NCBI GenBank assembly: GCA_958352855.1
Contig: CATWQE010000001.1
Location: 196,596-260,595 of the forward strand
Source: an uncultured Bacillota bacterium
Lineage (GTDB): Bacteria; Bacillota; Clostridia; Lachnospirales; Lachnospiraceae
Length of the DNA stretch: 64,000 nt
Direction of reading: 5' to 3'
Under the pieces are notes generated by a model, which saw only the letters and a program-made list of their open reading frames with translations, searched no databases and was not told the origin of the DNA. Both the position numbers and the translations under genes were made by a program. Positions 50,627-59,617 of this stretch are shown here, one piece after another (within the stretch, counting starts at the first letter, position 1; each line of letters starts with the position of its first letter).

Positions 50627-50893
50627 TCACACAACCCACTTATTCCTATCCTTCAAGAGTTCCTGGGAAATTTGCGCTTCCTTTGTTGCTTCTTCCTTAT
50701 CATCGTGATGTTCTGTCTTTTTTCCTCCGATTGCCCACAAAAAGATAAGATTCAGGCAATAGATTCCAAAAACCACCCATGCAATCCAGCTATGACTAAG
50801 TGGTTTCATAGCAGGAAGGAAGAAAATACCAAGTAGATACAAAATTGCTGCCACACTCAAAAAATATTTGATAATTTGCAGGTTTTTCTTCAT
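50627..50893 (-). CDS. Small membrane protein of unknown function
   Basis: 88 residues. Two predicted helices (YFLSVAAILYLLGIFFL and IAWVVFGIYCLNLIFLWAI) are followed by a charged tail (KKTEHHDDKEEATKEAQ). The ribosome site AAAGGGCG is modest. It lies between the AlbA_2 regulator and hicB in the same direction. Not recognised. Confidence 0.6.
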   Translation of the reverse strand: MKKNLQIIKYFLSVAAILYLLGIFFLPAMKPLSHSWIAWVVFGIYCLNLIFLWAIGGKKTEHHDDKEEATKEAQISQELLKDRNKWVV

Positions 50894-50952
50894 ATTTTCA
50901 CGCCCTTTTTCTTTATCATAACATTCTCAAGACACTTTAACAACATTTTTAT

Positions 50953-52284
50953 TTAACTTTTGCGTATATATTTTTGGCCTTTACCGCGTCCAATTTTCTC
51001 TACTTTACCAGAATTAATCAGTTGTTTCATAATTACATAAGTACGGGTCTCTTTTATATTTAAAAGATTTTGGATTTCTTCCAATGTTATTTCACCATTT
51101 TCAGAGATATAATCCAATATCGTTACCATTTGCTCTGTAAGCTTCGGTACAAATTCCTTTTTGCCAGAAACCACCTTGCTATCCGAAACTGCCTCAATTT
51201 TTCCAGCAACATTCATATTCGGCAACGTTATTTTAAAAGAATTAGGTGTAATTGATATTTCTGGTTGTGCTTTACATTCCTTGTACAAAGAAAAAATACG
51301 TCTGATACCAGTACCATATGCCTCGATAAAATGTAAGCGATGAAACAGTTCCGAAAGTCTGCTATTCCGCGACAAAGAAATCCCATTACGAATATCTTCA
51401 GGTGAAAGTCCCGACAGCAAACCTCCAATCGAAATAAACTCCATTTCTTTATCATTGACATTTATAATAATGCTTCCGCTAAAGCTGTAATCACGATGAA
51501 TAAGTGCATTTAATAACGCTTCCCTCACTGCCTCCTCCTGATAATCCCAATGATCTTCTCGTTCAAGCCCATTTATTACCGCTTGGTTTTGATTGCAAAG
51601 CTGTAAGTAATTGTATGTCTCTTCCAGCTGTTCTAATAAGGAACCTGTAAATTCTTTTTTATCCTTAAATATGGTATTATCATCATCTGAAAATACAGCA
51701 ACTTTTACCGTATGAGTACATTGATCAGACAGAAGAAGACCAAGATTGGTAAAAATTTTGAGTTCCGGACTTTTTATTCCAAGCTGATAATATTTTTCTT
51801 CGTTAAAAGGAATCCCTCTTTTTTCAAATATTTGTGATGCAAATTCAAATGTCAGTTTCTGATTTAGAGAACGAAGTTTTTCAAATGTATCACCATCAGC
51901 ATATTTAATCATCTGACGAATCTGTTCCTGAGAAGCAGGTACAGAAGATGCCCCCTGACGGATATAGACACCCGATGGTTTTAAACCTTTAGATCTTAAA
52001 TAATATGGCTTATATAATCCCTCTCCTATTTCTATTTTTATAATTTTTTCCTTTTCCAACGTATATTTTATGAACATAGTAACATTCGGAAGAATAGCAT
52101 CCCGTATACCATTTGTTATTCTCGTGTAAGTATCATCAACATTTTCTAAACCAACAGGATTTCCATTATCATCAACCCCTACAAAAATAACGCCTCCGTC
52201 TGTATTCGCAAAAGCAATCACCTCTTTATATATATCTGGTACAAATGTTTCCTTAAACTCAATCTTTTCATCTTCAAAATGCAT
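50953..52284 (-). CDS. AlbA_2/Schlafen-type ATP-binding regulator
   Basis: 443 residues. The N-terminal AlbA_2 domain (IEFKETFVPDIYKEVIAFANTDGGVIFVGVDDNG shown trimmed, GVYIRQGASSVPAS) precedes an HATPase-like region (REALLNALIHRDYSFSGSIIINV, IGGLLSGL). The C-terminal winged helix is ITLEEIQNLLNIKETRTYVIMKQLI. This is a widespread family called putative transcriptional regulator; a role in phage defence or DNA/RNA cleavage has been proposed for some Schlafen-like members. GAGGGGGC precedes the ATG. A nested palindrome upstream could be its own operator. Confidence 0.8.
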   Translation of the reverse strand: MHFEDEKIEFKETFVPDIYKEVIAFANTDGGVIFVGVDDNGNPVGLENVDDTYTRITNGIRDAILPNVTMFIKYTLEKEKIIKIEIGEGLYKPYYLRSKGLKPSGVYIRQGASSVPASQEQIRQMIKYADGDTFEKLRSLNQKLTFEFASQIFEKRGIPFNEEKYYQLGIKSPELKIFTNLGLLLSDQCTHTVKVAVFSDDDNTIFKDKKEFTGSLLEQLEETYNYLQLCNQNQAVINGLEREDHWDYQEEAVREALLNALIHRDYSFSGSIIINVNDKEMEFISIGGLLSGLSPEDIRNGISLSRNSRLSELFHRLHFIEAYGTGIRRIFSLYKECKAQPEISITPNSFKITLPNMNVAGKIEAVSDSKVVSGKKEFVPKLTEQMVTILDYISENGEITLEEIQNLLNIKETRTYVIMKQLINSGKVEKIGRGKGQKYIRKS

Positions 52285-52328
52285 AAAATAGCCCCCTCAC
52301 GTTTTAAAGGTTTTTCTTCATTATCATA

Positions 52329-52370
52329 TGAAAATTCACTCCAGCCAAGTGAAAAAAATGAATTTTCACT
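52329..52370. promoter_or_regulatory. Nested inverted repeats with TTCACT half-sites upstream of the AlbA_2 gene
   Basis: Arms TGAAAATTCA (52329-52338) and TGAATTTTCA (52359-52368) are exact reverse complements. Inside is TTCACT-CCAGCCA-AGTGAA (52335-52353). Further TTTTCACT copies lie at 52363-52370 and 52373-52380. It is 45-85 bases before the AlbA_2 start and may be an operator. Confidence 0.5.
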
Positions 52371-52375
52371 TATTT

Positions 52376-53395
52376 TCACTCCAACTGTTCCTTTGTCACC
52401 TTCTCATAAGGCAGATACACATACTTCCCATTTTCAAAATCCATATTTTCTGTCCCGCCTCCTGTTACTAATGCCTCTGCCAGCTTTGCCATGGCTTTGG
52501 CCTGACCTTCCTTATCATTATAAACAGTACCAGAAAGGCGGGAATCCCGCACTGCTTCCAGCCCCACCTTGGTTCCATCAATCCCAAAGAACAGCGGCAG
52601 CGTAGATTCTGTATAGTTTAATTTCTCATAAGCATCCATAGCGCCAAGGGCCATCTCATCATTGTTCGCCAGAACCAGTTCTATTTTGGTCTGATACTGG
52701 CTAATCATCTGGGACATCCGGTTTTCCGCCTGTGCCCTGTTCCAGTTAGCCAGACCATAGCTTAATTTCTCAAGTTCAATTCCTCCGGCTTTCAGAGCTT
52801 CCACCGCGTTTTCTGTGCGGATAATGGTATCCTGATGACCAGGTTCTCCTTCCAGCACTACATATTGAATCTTCCCGTCTTTATTTCTATCTATCTGCGG
52901 GTTGGCTTTGATAGCTTCTGCCGCCATCTCCCCCTGCATGGTTCCGGATTCCTCTGCTTTTGCCCCTACATAATATAATTGTTCCCACTGGGCCATGTCC
53001 TCTGCCACTGGCTCCCTGTTGAAGAAAATAATCGGAATCTCGCTTTCCCTTGCCAGGTCAATAATTTCCGAAGGGTCTGTGCGATCCACCAGATTAACAC
53101 AAAGTACATTACACCCTCCATCTATCAGCTCTTTCACCTGATCGTCCTGTGTTCTCTGAGAGCCGCCTGCACCTTGAATGGTCACACTGATTTTCTTTTC
53201 TTCTGACTCCAAATCCTGGATTTCTTTTTTAAAGCAATCCAAAAGCTCATTGAGAAAAATATCACTTTGGTCATAATAGGTGACGCCCACATAAACGTTC
53301 TGGGAATTATCGGAATCTGCCTGTCCGCAGCCATTAACTCCCAAAATGCACATGCAGCAAAGTATTCCTGCTGCAATCTTTTTTCTTCCCTTCAT
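52376..53395 (-). CDS. Canonical MglB-like sugar-binding lipoprotein
   Basis: 339 residues. Signal peptide with lipobox LGVNGC (Cys 23). Binding domain in the normal order: YVGVTYYDQSDIFL, then CVNLVDRTDPSE, IPIIFFNREP, YYVGAKAEESGTMQGEM, the calcium loop DRNKDGKIQYV (169-179), LANNDEMALGA and FFGIDGTKVG. This closely follows E. coli galactose/glucose-binding MglB. It ends a run of response regulator, kinase and sugar-binding proteins, not a transporter run, so it may act as a sensing partner of the kinase. It lies 16 bases after the previous gene. Confidence 0.88.
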   Translation of the reverse strand: MKGRKKIAAGILCCMCILGVNGCGQADSDNSQNVYVGVTYYDQSDIFLNELLDCFKKEIQDLESEEKKISVTIQGAGGSQRTQDDQVKELIDGGCNVLCVNLVDRTDPSEIIDLARESEIPIIFFNREPVAEDMAQWEQLYYVGAKAEESGTMQGEMAAEAIKANPQIDRNKDGKIQYVVLEGEPGHQDTIIRTENAVEALKAGGIELEKLSYGLANWNRAQAENRMSQMISQYQTKIELVLANNDEMALGAMDAYEKLNYTESTLPLFFGIDGTKVGLEAVRDSRLSGTVYNDKEGQAKAMAKLAEALVTGGGTENMDFENGKYVYLPYEKVTKEQLE

Positions 53396-53411
53396 ACCCT
53401 ACCTCTGCTTT

Positions 53412-54359
53412 CTACTGACTCATGGTAAAAAGGAGTTCCTGGTTTTCCTTGGAAAACAATGTGTCCTGACGGAGAATGGTATAGGAAATTTCCTTCTCCT
53501 GCAACTGATATAAGGACCCCTTCACTTTTTTTGACATTTCAGTTAGACTCTGGTATCCCATGTTAAACTCGTCCGGTACTACCAGACACACCGCCACACC
53601 TGTATCCAGGTAATAAACCGCCTCTGTGGATTTTCCGATTCCATAAATCAGGGCGCCATGGAGATTGTTGGACGCCGCCGCTTCTCCAGCCTGTACCAGG
53701 CTGTTATTATCCAGGGCAATAACAAAGTCCACCTTAGGCTGCTGCTGCAAATCCCTGGAGCTCTGCCACGAAACCTCCGCCCCACTTCCCTGAAGGGCAT
53801 CCGTAAAGCCCAGGACACGTTCTACAGTTGCCTGAGAGCCCATATTTTCTGCAGTAAAAGCGTAGGTTTTACCTGCAATATTTCCATTATAATCTTTTAA
53901 GAGCTCCTCCCCCAGAGCCATTCCCATAGCATAGTGGTTCGGCTGTGTAATGGGGATGGATTCCTCTTTGTCTCCCGAAATCCCATGCTCTATAAGCATC
54001 ACCGGAACTTTTTTCTCGATTTTTTTCAGCATTTTTCTTGATTTTTCCCCCGGAACCGGCTGCACCAGAATCCCGTCCGCCCCCTTATCAATTTCCTTTT
54101 CAATCAGGTTTTTCTGCTCTTCTACGGTAAGACGGTCTCCTGTTCCTGCTACAAACAATTCTACACCCTGATCTTCGGCTGCCATTTTCAGCCCATATTG
54201 AAATGCAGTCCATTGATTGTCATCGGAATTTTGTATAATCACAGAAATCCTTTCTAAATCTTCCCCGTTTTTCTCCCGTATCATTAAGGAGGCCATGACA
54301 AGCACCATAATACCTAAAATAATCTCAATCAGGAGAAACACTCTTTTATTATTTTTCAT
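53412..54359 (-). CDS. Membrane-anchored LacI-type sugar-binding protein (sensor partner)
   Basis: 315 residues. A signal-anchor helix (VFLLIEIILGIMVLVMASL, residues 7-25, no lipobox) precedes a periplasmic-binding-protein type 1 domain (SVIIQNSDDNQWTAFQYGLKMAAEDQGVEL; DGILVQPVPGE; DFVIALDNNSLVQAGEAAA). The start is ATG 54359 with GGGGGAGAA upstream, overlapping the kinase gene by 11 bases. A longer open frame to 54503 lies inside the kinase gene. It resembles XylFII-like proteins that hand a sugar signal to a LytS/YesM-type kinase; inference. Confidence 0.8.
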   Translation of the reverse strand: MKNNKRVFLLIEIILGIMVLVMASLMIREKNGEDLERISVIIQNSDDNQWTAFQYGLKMAAEDQGVELFVAGTGDRLTVEEQKNLIEKEIDKGADGILVQPVPGEKSRKMLKKIEKKVPVMLIEHGISGDKEESIPITQPNHYAMGMALGEELLKDYNGNIAGKTYAFTAENMGSQATVERVLGFTDALQGSGAEVSWQSSRDLQQQPKVDFVIALDNNSLVQAGEAAASNNLHGALIYGIGKSTEAVYYLDTGVAVCLVVPDEFNMGYQSLTEMSKKVKGSLYQLQEKEISYTILRQDTLFSKENQELLFTMSQ

Positions 54360-56214
54360 TGTTCTCCCCCTGTACTTCTCTTTTTTCCATCTCTTCTTTG
54401 CTGAACAGATAACCTTTCTCCAGAATCTTGCGGTTTTCCTCTGTATACAAAATCGCCGGTATCTGAATGGATACTCTGGTTCCCTCGTCCGGTTCACTCT
54501 CAATCACCAGCCCGTATTCCTTTCCAAATAAAATCTGGAGGCGGTTATGAATGTTAATCAGACCCACGCCAGAGCCATGTTTTGGAACCCTGTTATTATC
54601 TGTAAGAAGCAGTTCAACCTCTTCCTCAGACATTCCGATTCCATTATCCTCTACTGAAAGCACCAGCAGCTCCCCTTCTTTTCTCACACAGATTCGGATT
54701 TCTCCGCAATCATCCATAGGGTCTACTCCGTAGTTAATGGCATTTTCCAGAATAGGCTGCAAGGTCAGCTTCACAGCGCAGTATTTTTCCAGCTCCGGCT
54801 CTACATCAAAAGTGACTGAAAATGCATCCTTATAACGTACCCTCTGAATATTCATATAGCTCTGGGCATGCTGTAGTTCATCTTTTACGCTGATAATGGT
54901 GTGTCCCTTAGATAAACTAATGCGGAAAAGCTTTGCCAACTGGGAAATCATAAACGCTGCCTCATCATTTCTCTCCCCTTCAATCATCCAGGTAATAGAG
55001 TCCAGGGCATTATATAAAAAGTGGGGATTAATCTGACTTTGCAGGGCATCCAGTTCACTTTTTCTCCTTTCATTCTGCTCCCATACAATTTCCTGCATGA
55101 GTTTCTCGCTTTTCTCATAAGAGCTTTGAATGGAATATCCCAGATGCCGGATTTCCCATGAACCTCCAATATAAATCTCCGGTTTTTTCCCTGCCTCATA
55201 TTCCATGACAGAATGATTTAATTTGCGTATAGGTCTGGAAATCCGCTCTGCAACCACACGATTAATAATCGTAAGCATCATTGCCATTAAAAGAATCACC
55301 ATGGCAATAAAATACCGGATATTCAGCATTTCATGGGTGAAAATGGAGTATGGAATCACGCCTACCAGCTTCCAGCCTGTATAACTAATGGTATTTACAA
55401 TAACTTTTCTCTGGGTTCCTTCAAAAGTCTCGTCATATACACCGTCTTTATAAGAAGCTGCCTTTATACTGTTTTCTCTGGAAATTCCATCACTAATCTG
55501 AATCTGTCTTGGATGATAAATAATATCTCCGTCACTGTTGCACAGATAATAGTATTGTCCGTTTCCAACTTCATTAATCTGGTTCATCATCCTGGATATA
55601 CTGGAAAAGTCCATATCCACCAGCAGCACTCCCATTTGAGAATCTCTGTTTTCTGTAAGCTCTACCACGCGGCTGGAGGAAATAACCCAGTAATACCGAA
55701 AGGTACTGTCTTCGAAAAGATTCTGAATATGAGGTGTAGAAAAATGAATATTTTCCATCTCTTCCATAGCGCTCTGATACCATTCCTGTCTGGTCACATC
55801 CGGATCTTCCTTCTGGGTAGCCACCGGCTCCGCTGCCATGAGGCTGCCATCACTGTTATAAATAGCAATGGTACGGAGTTTATCCCGGTTGGCCTCATAC
55901 AGCAGATTCATGCCTTTTTGAATTTCTTCTCTGGCATCCTGAAAATCATTCTCTTTTACTACATTGTAATAAACTGCATCAGAAATCTGCCGCATATTTA
56001 CCAGATAGTCCTCCATGGTCTCCCCTGTCTGTTCCATCAATTTCCTGGAGCTCTCAATAGTTTCCTGTCTGGACAAGGTGGAAAACCGCATGTACATAAT
56101 AATTCCCATAAGGAGCATGGTAACCAGGGAAATGCCAGAAACCACCAGCATTAATGTAGTCTGAATTTCTCCTGGTTTCAATTTTTTTAAATATTGGAAT
56201 AGTTTTCTCTTCAC
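54349..56214 (-). CDS. YesM/LytS-type sensor histidine kinase
   Basis: 621 residues. TM1 at 20-42, an extracellular Cache-like domain at 43-298 (TIAIYNSDGSLMAAE, GVLLVDMDFSSISRMMN, YYYLCNSDGDIIYHP), TM2 at about 299-320, then a linker. The kinase domain has the phospho-acceptor His 398 in SQINPHFLYNALDS, the N-box LQPILENAINYGVDP and glycine boxes DNGIGM and GSGVGLINIHNRL. It starts GTG at 56214, overlapping the regulator stop (GTGA). It should phosphorylate the AraC-type regulator upstream and sense sugar directly or through the two binding proteins downstream. Confidence 0.9.
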   Translation of the reverse strand: MKRKLFQYLKKLKPGEIQTTLMLVVSGISLVTMLLMGIIMYMRFSTLSRQETIESSRKLMEQTGETMEDYLVNMRQISDAVYYNVVKENDFQDAREEIQKGMNLLYEANRDKLRTIAIYNSDGSLMAAEPVATQKEDPDVTRQEWYQSAMEEMENIHFSTPHIQNLFEDSTFRYYWVISSSRVVELTENRDSQMGVLLVDMDFSSISRMMNQINEVGNGQYYYLCNSDGDIIYHPRQIQISDGISRENSIKAASYKDGVYDETFEGTQRKVIVNTISYTGWKLVGVIPYSIFTHEMLNIRYFIAMVILLMAMMLTIINRVVAERISRPIRKLNHSVMEYEAGKKPEIYIGGSWEIRHLGYSIQSSYEKSEKLMQEIVWEQNERRKSELDALQSQINPHFLYNALDSITWMIEGERNDEAAFMISQLAKLFRISLSKGHTIISVKDELQHAQSYMNIQRVRYKDAFSVTFDVEPELEKYCAVKLTLQPILENAINYGVDPMDDCGEIRICVRKEGELLVLSVEDNGIGMSEEEVELLLTDNNRVPKHGSGVGLINIHNRLQILFGKEYGLVIESEPDEGTRVSIQIPAILYTEENRKILEKGYLFSKEEMEKREVQGENNEK

Positions 56215-57815
56215 TGCTTTGCATACTCCGTTCTATATTTCGATGGTGATACTCCAAAGCGTCGCTTAAAAACATAGCTAAAATAATTAGCGTCTGTATA
56301 TCCTACCTGACGGGCTATGATATAACTCTTTTCCTTTGTTTCAATCAACATGCGGGAAGCCTTTTCCATGCGATAATCCGTAAGATACCCGATAAAAGAG
56401 GTTCCCTCTTCTTTTTTAAAAATAGTAGAAAAATAAGAATTAGAAACTCCCAGTTCCTGACATACACTGTCCAGAGAAAGGTCTTCATCTCCATAATGAT
56501 TCTTTACATACTCCTTTGCCTGTACAATAAAGGAATTGGTAGACTGATATCTGGCATGAATAATTCTCTCCTGGAACACAAGGCTTATCTGTTTCAGCCA
56601 TTTTCCAAGCATTTCCGGTTCCATTTCCATGAGCTTTCCATAGAGGCTTCCAATATCCCCGCAAAGCTCTTCCACCGCAATGTCCTGGTTGGTTCCAAAA
56701 CGATACAGGGCGCTAACCAGCTCCATCACTGCCACATGGTGCTGCTGCATGGACCTTTTGGGAGATGAAAGCTTCCTCAAATATGCGTCTGCTGCCTCTA
56801 AAATATCCTCTCTGGAACTTAAACGAATCATTTTAAACAGATTGGACAGCTCTGTGTCATTGGAAAAGTCCTGCCTGGTGATTTCTCTTGGAGCAATTTC
56901 CTGCATGTTAATGGCTCTGGAAGCTCCATATAATACACGATAGGAAACCGCCTCCCTGGCTCCGCTATAGGATTCTGACAATTCACTGATTTTTTCGCAC
57001 ACCGGACCAATGCCAATGGTGACTACAGCTCCAATAATACGTCCGGCATATTTGCAGAACCGGTCACATTCATCTGTAAGCTCTGAAACTTCCTTGCGGT
57101 CTGAAAGCTGTGCCAAAAGTACCGTATTTCCAAGATAAGAAAAGCTTTTGGCCTGCCACTTTTCCTCCAGCCGCTCCTCTGCCTGTTTCTGCACAGAAGT
57201 AATAAGAAGCTGGGGACTCATCCCCTCCTCATTTTGAGAAGAAGAGGTATGAATCACCAGACAGCAATAATACGGTCCTGTAAAAGAAATCTGGTAGTCC
57301 GACAAATATTTGGGGATTTCCTCTTCGTTAAGCCTCCCTTCAATCAATGTGGAGTAAAAATTCACCTGAAGAAGAGGCAGGGATTCCAGATAGTATTTCT
57401 GCAAAATCTCAGCATTTCGTTTTTCGCTGATTTCCTGATCCAGCTTGGTCTTTAATTTTTCAAAAATCTCTGTTAATTCCACTGCATTTAAAGGCTTTAA
57501 AATATACTCCTCCACCTCCAGATGAATGGCTTCTCTTGCATATTCAAATTCATCAAATCCGGTAAAGAACAAAATCTTAATGTCAGGATAACCGGCTTTT
57601 ATCCTTTTCGCCAGTTCCATGCCATCCATATAGGGCATCTTAATATCTGTGATTACCACATCCGGCTGATATTCCTCCACCATCTCAAGGGCTTTTACCC
57701 CGTTATTCGCATGTCCGATTACAGAAAATCCAATTTTCTCCCAGGAAATCTTCTTCATAATAATCTGAACTACTTCTTCCTCATCATCTACCAAAAGTAA
57801 TGTATACCGCTCCAT
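56211..57815 (-). CDS. YesN-type response regulator with AraC output domain
   Basis: 534 residues. Receiver domain with DDE at 10-12, phospho-acceptor Asp 57 (VVITDIKMPYMDG) and Lys 107 (YILKPL). A long middle domain (about 130-420) follows, then the AraC helix-turn-helix pair at about 430-530 (LSLDSVCQELGVSNSYFSTIFKK and IIARQVGYTDANYFSYVFKRRFG). I chose ATG 57815 with GAGAGGAA upstream; the track-like start six codons earlier lacks one. It likely controls the adjacent mgl-type transporter genes. Confidence 0.92.
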   Translation of the reverse strand: MERYTLLLVDDEEEVVQIIMKKISWEKIGFSVIGHANNGVKALEMVEEYQPDVVITDIKMPYMDGMELAKRIKAGYPDIKILFFTGFDEFEYAREAIHLEVEEYILKPLNAVELTEIFEKLKTKLDQEISEKRNAEILQKYYLESLPLLQVNFYSTLIEGRLNEEEIPKYLSDYQISFTGPYYCCLVIHTSSSQNEEGMSPQLLITSVQKQAEERLEEKWQAKSFSYLGNTVLLAQLSDRKEVSELTDECDRFCKYAGRIIGAVVTIGIGPVCEKISELSESYSGAREAVSYRVLYGASRAINMQEIAPREITRQDFSNDTELSNLFKMIRLSSREDILEAADAYLRKLSSPKRSMQQHHVAVMELVSALYRFGTNQDIAVEELCGDIGSLYGKLMEMEPEMLGKWLKQISLVFQERIIHARYQSTNSFIVQAKEYVKNHYGDEDLSLDSVCQELGVSNSYFSTIFKKEEGTSFIGYLTDYRMEKASRMLIETKEKSYIIARQVGYTDANYFSYVFKRRFGVSPSKYRTEYAKQ

Positions 57816-57853
57816 GATTCCTCTCCATCTCATCTCTTCATTTGTCTAATCTG

Positions 57854-57882
57854 ATTATAACAAGTGGAGTAACAAAAGTAAA
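57854..57882 (-). promoter_or_regulatory. Promoter of the response-regulator operon
   Basis: TATAAT (57859-57854) on minus; TTTACT 17 bases upstream. Follows the mglC terminator. Confidence 0.5.
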
Positions 57883-57896
57883 TGAACACATAAAAA

Positions 57897-57923
57897 GAGC
57901 TGTCGCGCCAGACGCAACAGCTC
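57897..57923 (-). terminator. Terminator of the mgl operon
   Basis: GAGCTGTTGCG/CGCGACAGCTC with one G-U pair and a 5-base loop, followed on minus by TTTTTATG. Confidence 0.85.
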
Positions 57924-57943
57924 CGTTTTGTTTAAAAGTTTCA

Positions 57944-59599
57944 TTATTTCTTCTGAACGTATTTCAGACAGTCAAGTGTTACTGCTACCAGGATAATGAT
58001 ACCTGAGAATACGAACTGCAGGTTTGTATCAATACCAAGGATAGTAAGAGAATAGGTCAGTGCTGTGAAGATGAATACACCAACTACAACGCCTGAAATC
58101 TTACCAATACCACCGGTAAAGGATACACCACCTACTACGCAGGCAGCAATGGCATCCATTTCCCATCCCTGTCCATAAGCTGCGGAACCGGAACCTACCA
58201 TACGGATACATTCCAGCCAGGAACCAAATCCATAAAGGATACCAGCCATTACGAAAGCGCCTACTGTTACAGCAAATACAGAGATACCAGATACTGCTGC
58301 TGCTTCCGGGTTTCCACCTACTGCATACAGGTTTTTACCAAAGGTTGTTTTATTCCAGATAAACCATACAATTGCAATCGCTGCTACTGCCCAGAGAATA
58401 ATGGTCGGGAAACCATTTACTTTAGGAATAATCATATTTGGAATCGTTGGCTCAATGGCACCAAAAGATACACCCTTTGTTGCATAAGTAACCAGACCAA
58501 AAATTACCAGCATGTTTGCCATAGTAGAAATAAATGGATGCATTTTAAACTTCGCGGTAAAGAAACCGGCAATGGTAGTAAAGAATGTACACAGTACAAT
58601 ACAAACAACCAGCGCCAGAACAACTCTTCCAACTACAGACATATTGGTAAAGTCAAAAATATGTCCGAACACACCACCAGTATTAATACCCTGATGCATA
58701 ATAATGGTCGCTGCAGTCATACCCATACCAACCATACGTCCAATAGAAAGGTCTGTACCGGCAAGAAGAATCAGCGCTGCAACACCAAGGGCGAGGAACA
58801 TTCTGGGTGACGCCTGCTGTAAAATATTCAATACATTGTTGTAAGTAAGCAACGGTGTATTTTTTACGATTGGAGTAATAATACACAGCGCTATAAAAAT
58901 AATGATAATCGCAATATACAATCCGTTCTGCAGTAAGAAAGCTCTGCGGTTGAATGTATATTTGTAGTTTTCCCATTTCTGAGCTCTGGACTCCAGGAAA
59001 GTAAACTTAGATAACCGAAGCAGGTCAATCAGATGGAATTTGTGATTGTATGCTGCATGTCTGCGGTCTTTAATCTGCTGAAGATCTTTTTCTAATTCAA
59101 TCTTAGCATTGGAAAGTCTGTTTTTGTAAACATATTTCTCATCTTTAATTTCCTGATGGTCTGTAAGCTTGGAGAGAATTTCCTGGTGTTCTTTTTCCAG
59201 GTCTTTTAATCTCTTCTGGTATCTTTCTTTTGCAGCCACCTTTTCAACCTGGCAGCTTGCCAGTACCGGCTGATAGTAATCTTTATCAAAATGTTCTTTC
59301 AGATAGCTTTCCGCCTCTGCAATTAATTTTGTGATTCTATCTTTATTCTTTGCTTCAACTGCTTTTGCTTTTTCTAATTCTGCTTTGCATTTTGCAATTT
59401 CTGCTTCTTTCTCTTCTCTGGAAATACTGCGGTCTCTTTTAAGTCCGTCAATTCTGTTCTGAAGAGCAACTACTTTTTCTGTTCCGTCTGCTCTTAGGCC
59501 ATCGATTTCTTTCTGAATCTTGCCCACATAATCGTCGATAGGCTGACGCAGTTTTGCTTCCTGATCTGCAGTCAAAATCTTGCTATTTTCATTTGCCAT
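57944..59599 (-). CDS. mglC: MglC-type sugar permease with N-terminal coiled-coil extension
   Basis: 551 residues against 330-350 for ordinary MglC. Residues 1 to about 210 are charged, helical and heptad-like (KIQKEIDGLRADGTEKVVAL, ERYQKRLKDLEKEHQEIL), a predicted cytoplasmic coiled coil. From 225 it is a normal BPD_transp_2 permease: ALGVAALILLAGTDLSIGRMVG, GNPEAAAVSGISV, CVVGGVSFTGGIGKI. The extension is in frame with no internal ribosome site evident. It ends the operon with mglB and mglA. Confidence 0.9.
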   Translation of the reverse strand: MANENSKILTADQEAKLRQPIDDYVGKIQKEIDGLRADGTEKVVALQNRIDGLKRDRSISREEKEAEIAKCKAELEKAKAVEAKNKDRITKLIAEAESYLKEHFDKDYYQPVLASCQVEKVAAKERYQKRLKDLEKEHQEILSKLTDHQEIKDEKYVYKNRLSNAKIELEKDLQQIKDRRHAAYNHKFHLIDLLRLSKFTFLESRAQKWENYKYTFNRRAFLLQNGLYIAIIIIFIALCIITPIVKNTPLLTYNNVLNILQQASPRMFLALGVAALILLAGTDLSIGRMVGMGMTAATIIMHQGINTGGVFGHIFDFTNMSVVGRVVLALVVCIVLCTFFTTIAGFFTAKFKMHPFISTMANMLVIFGLVTYATKGVSFGAIEPTIPNMIIPKVNGFPTIILWAVAAIAIVWFIWNKTTFGKNLYAVGGNPEAAAVSGISVFAVTVGAFVMAGILYGFGSWLECIRMVGSGSAAYGQGWEMDAIAACVVGGVSFTGGIGKISGVVVGVFIFTALTYSLTILGIDTNLQFVFSGIIILVAVTLDCLKYVQKK

Positions 59600-59617
59600 A
59601 TCTATTACACTCCCTCA

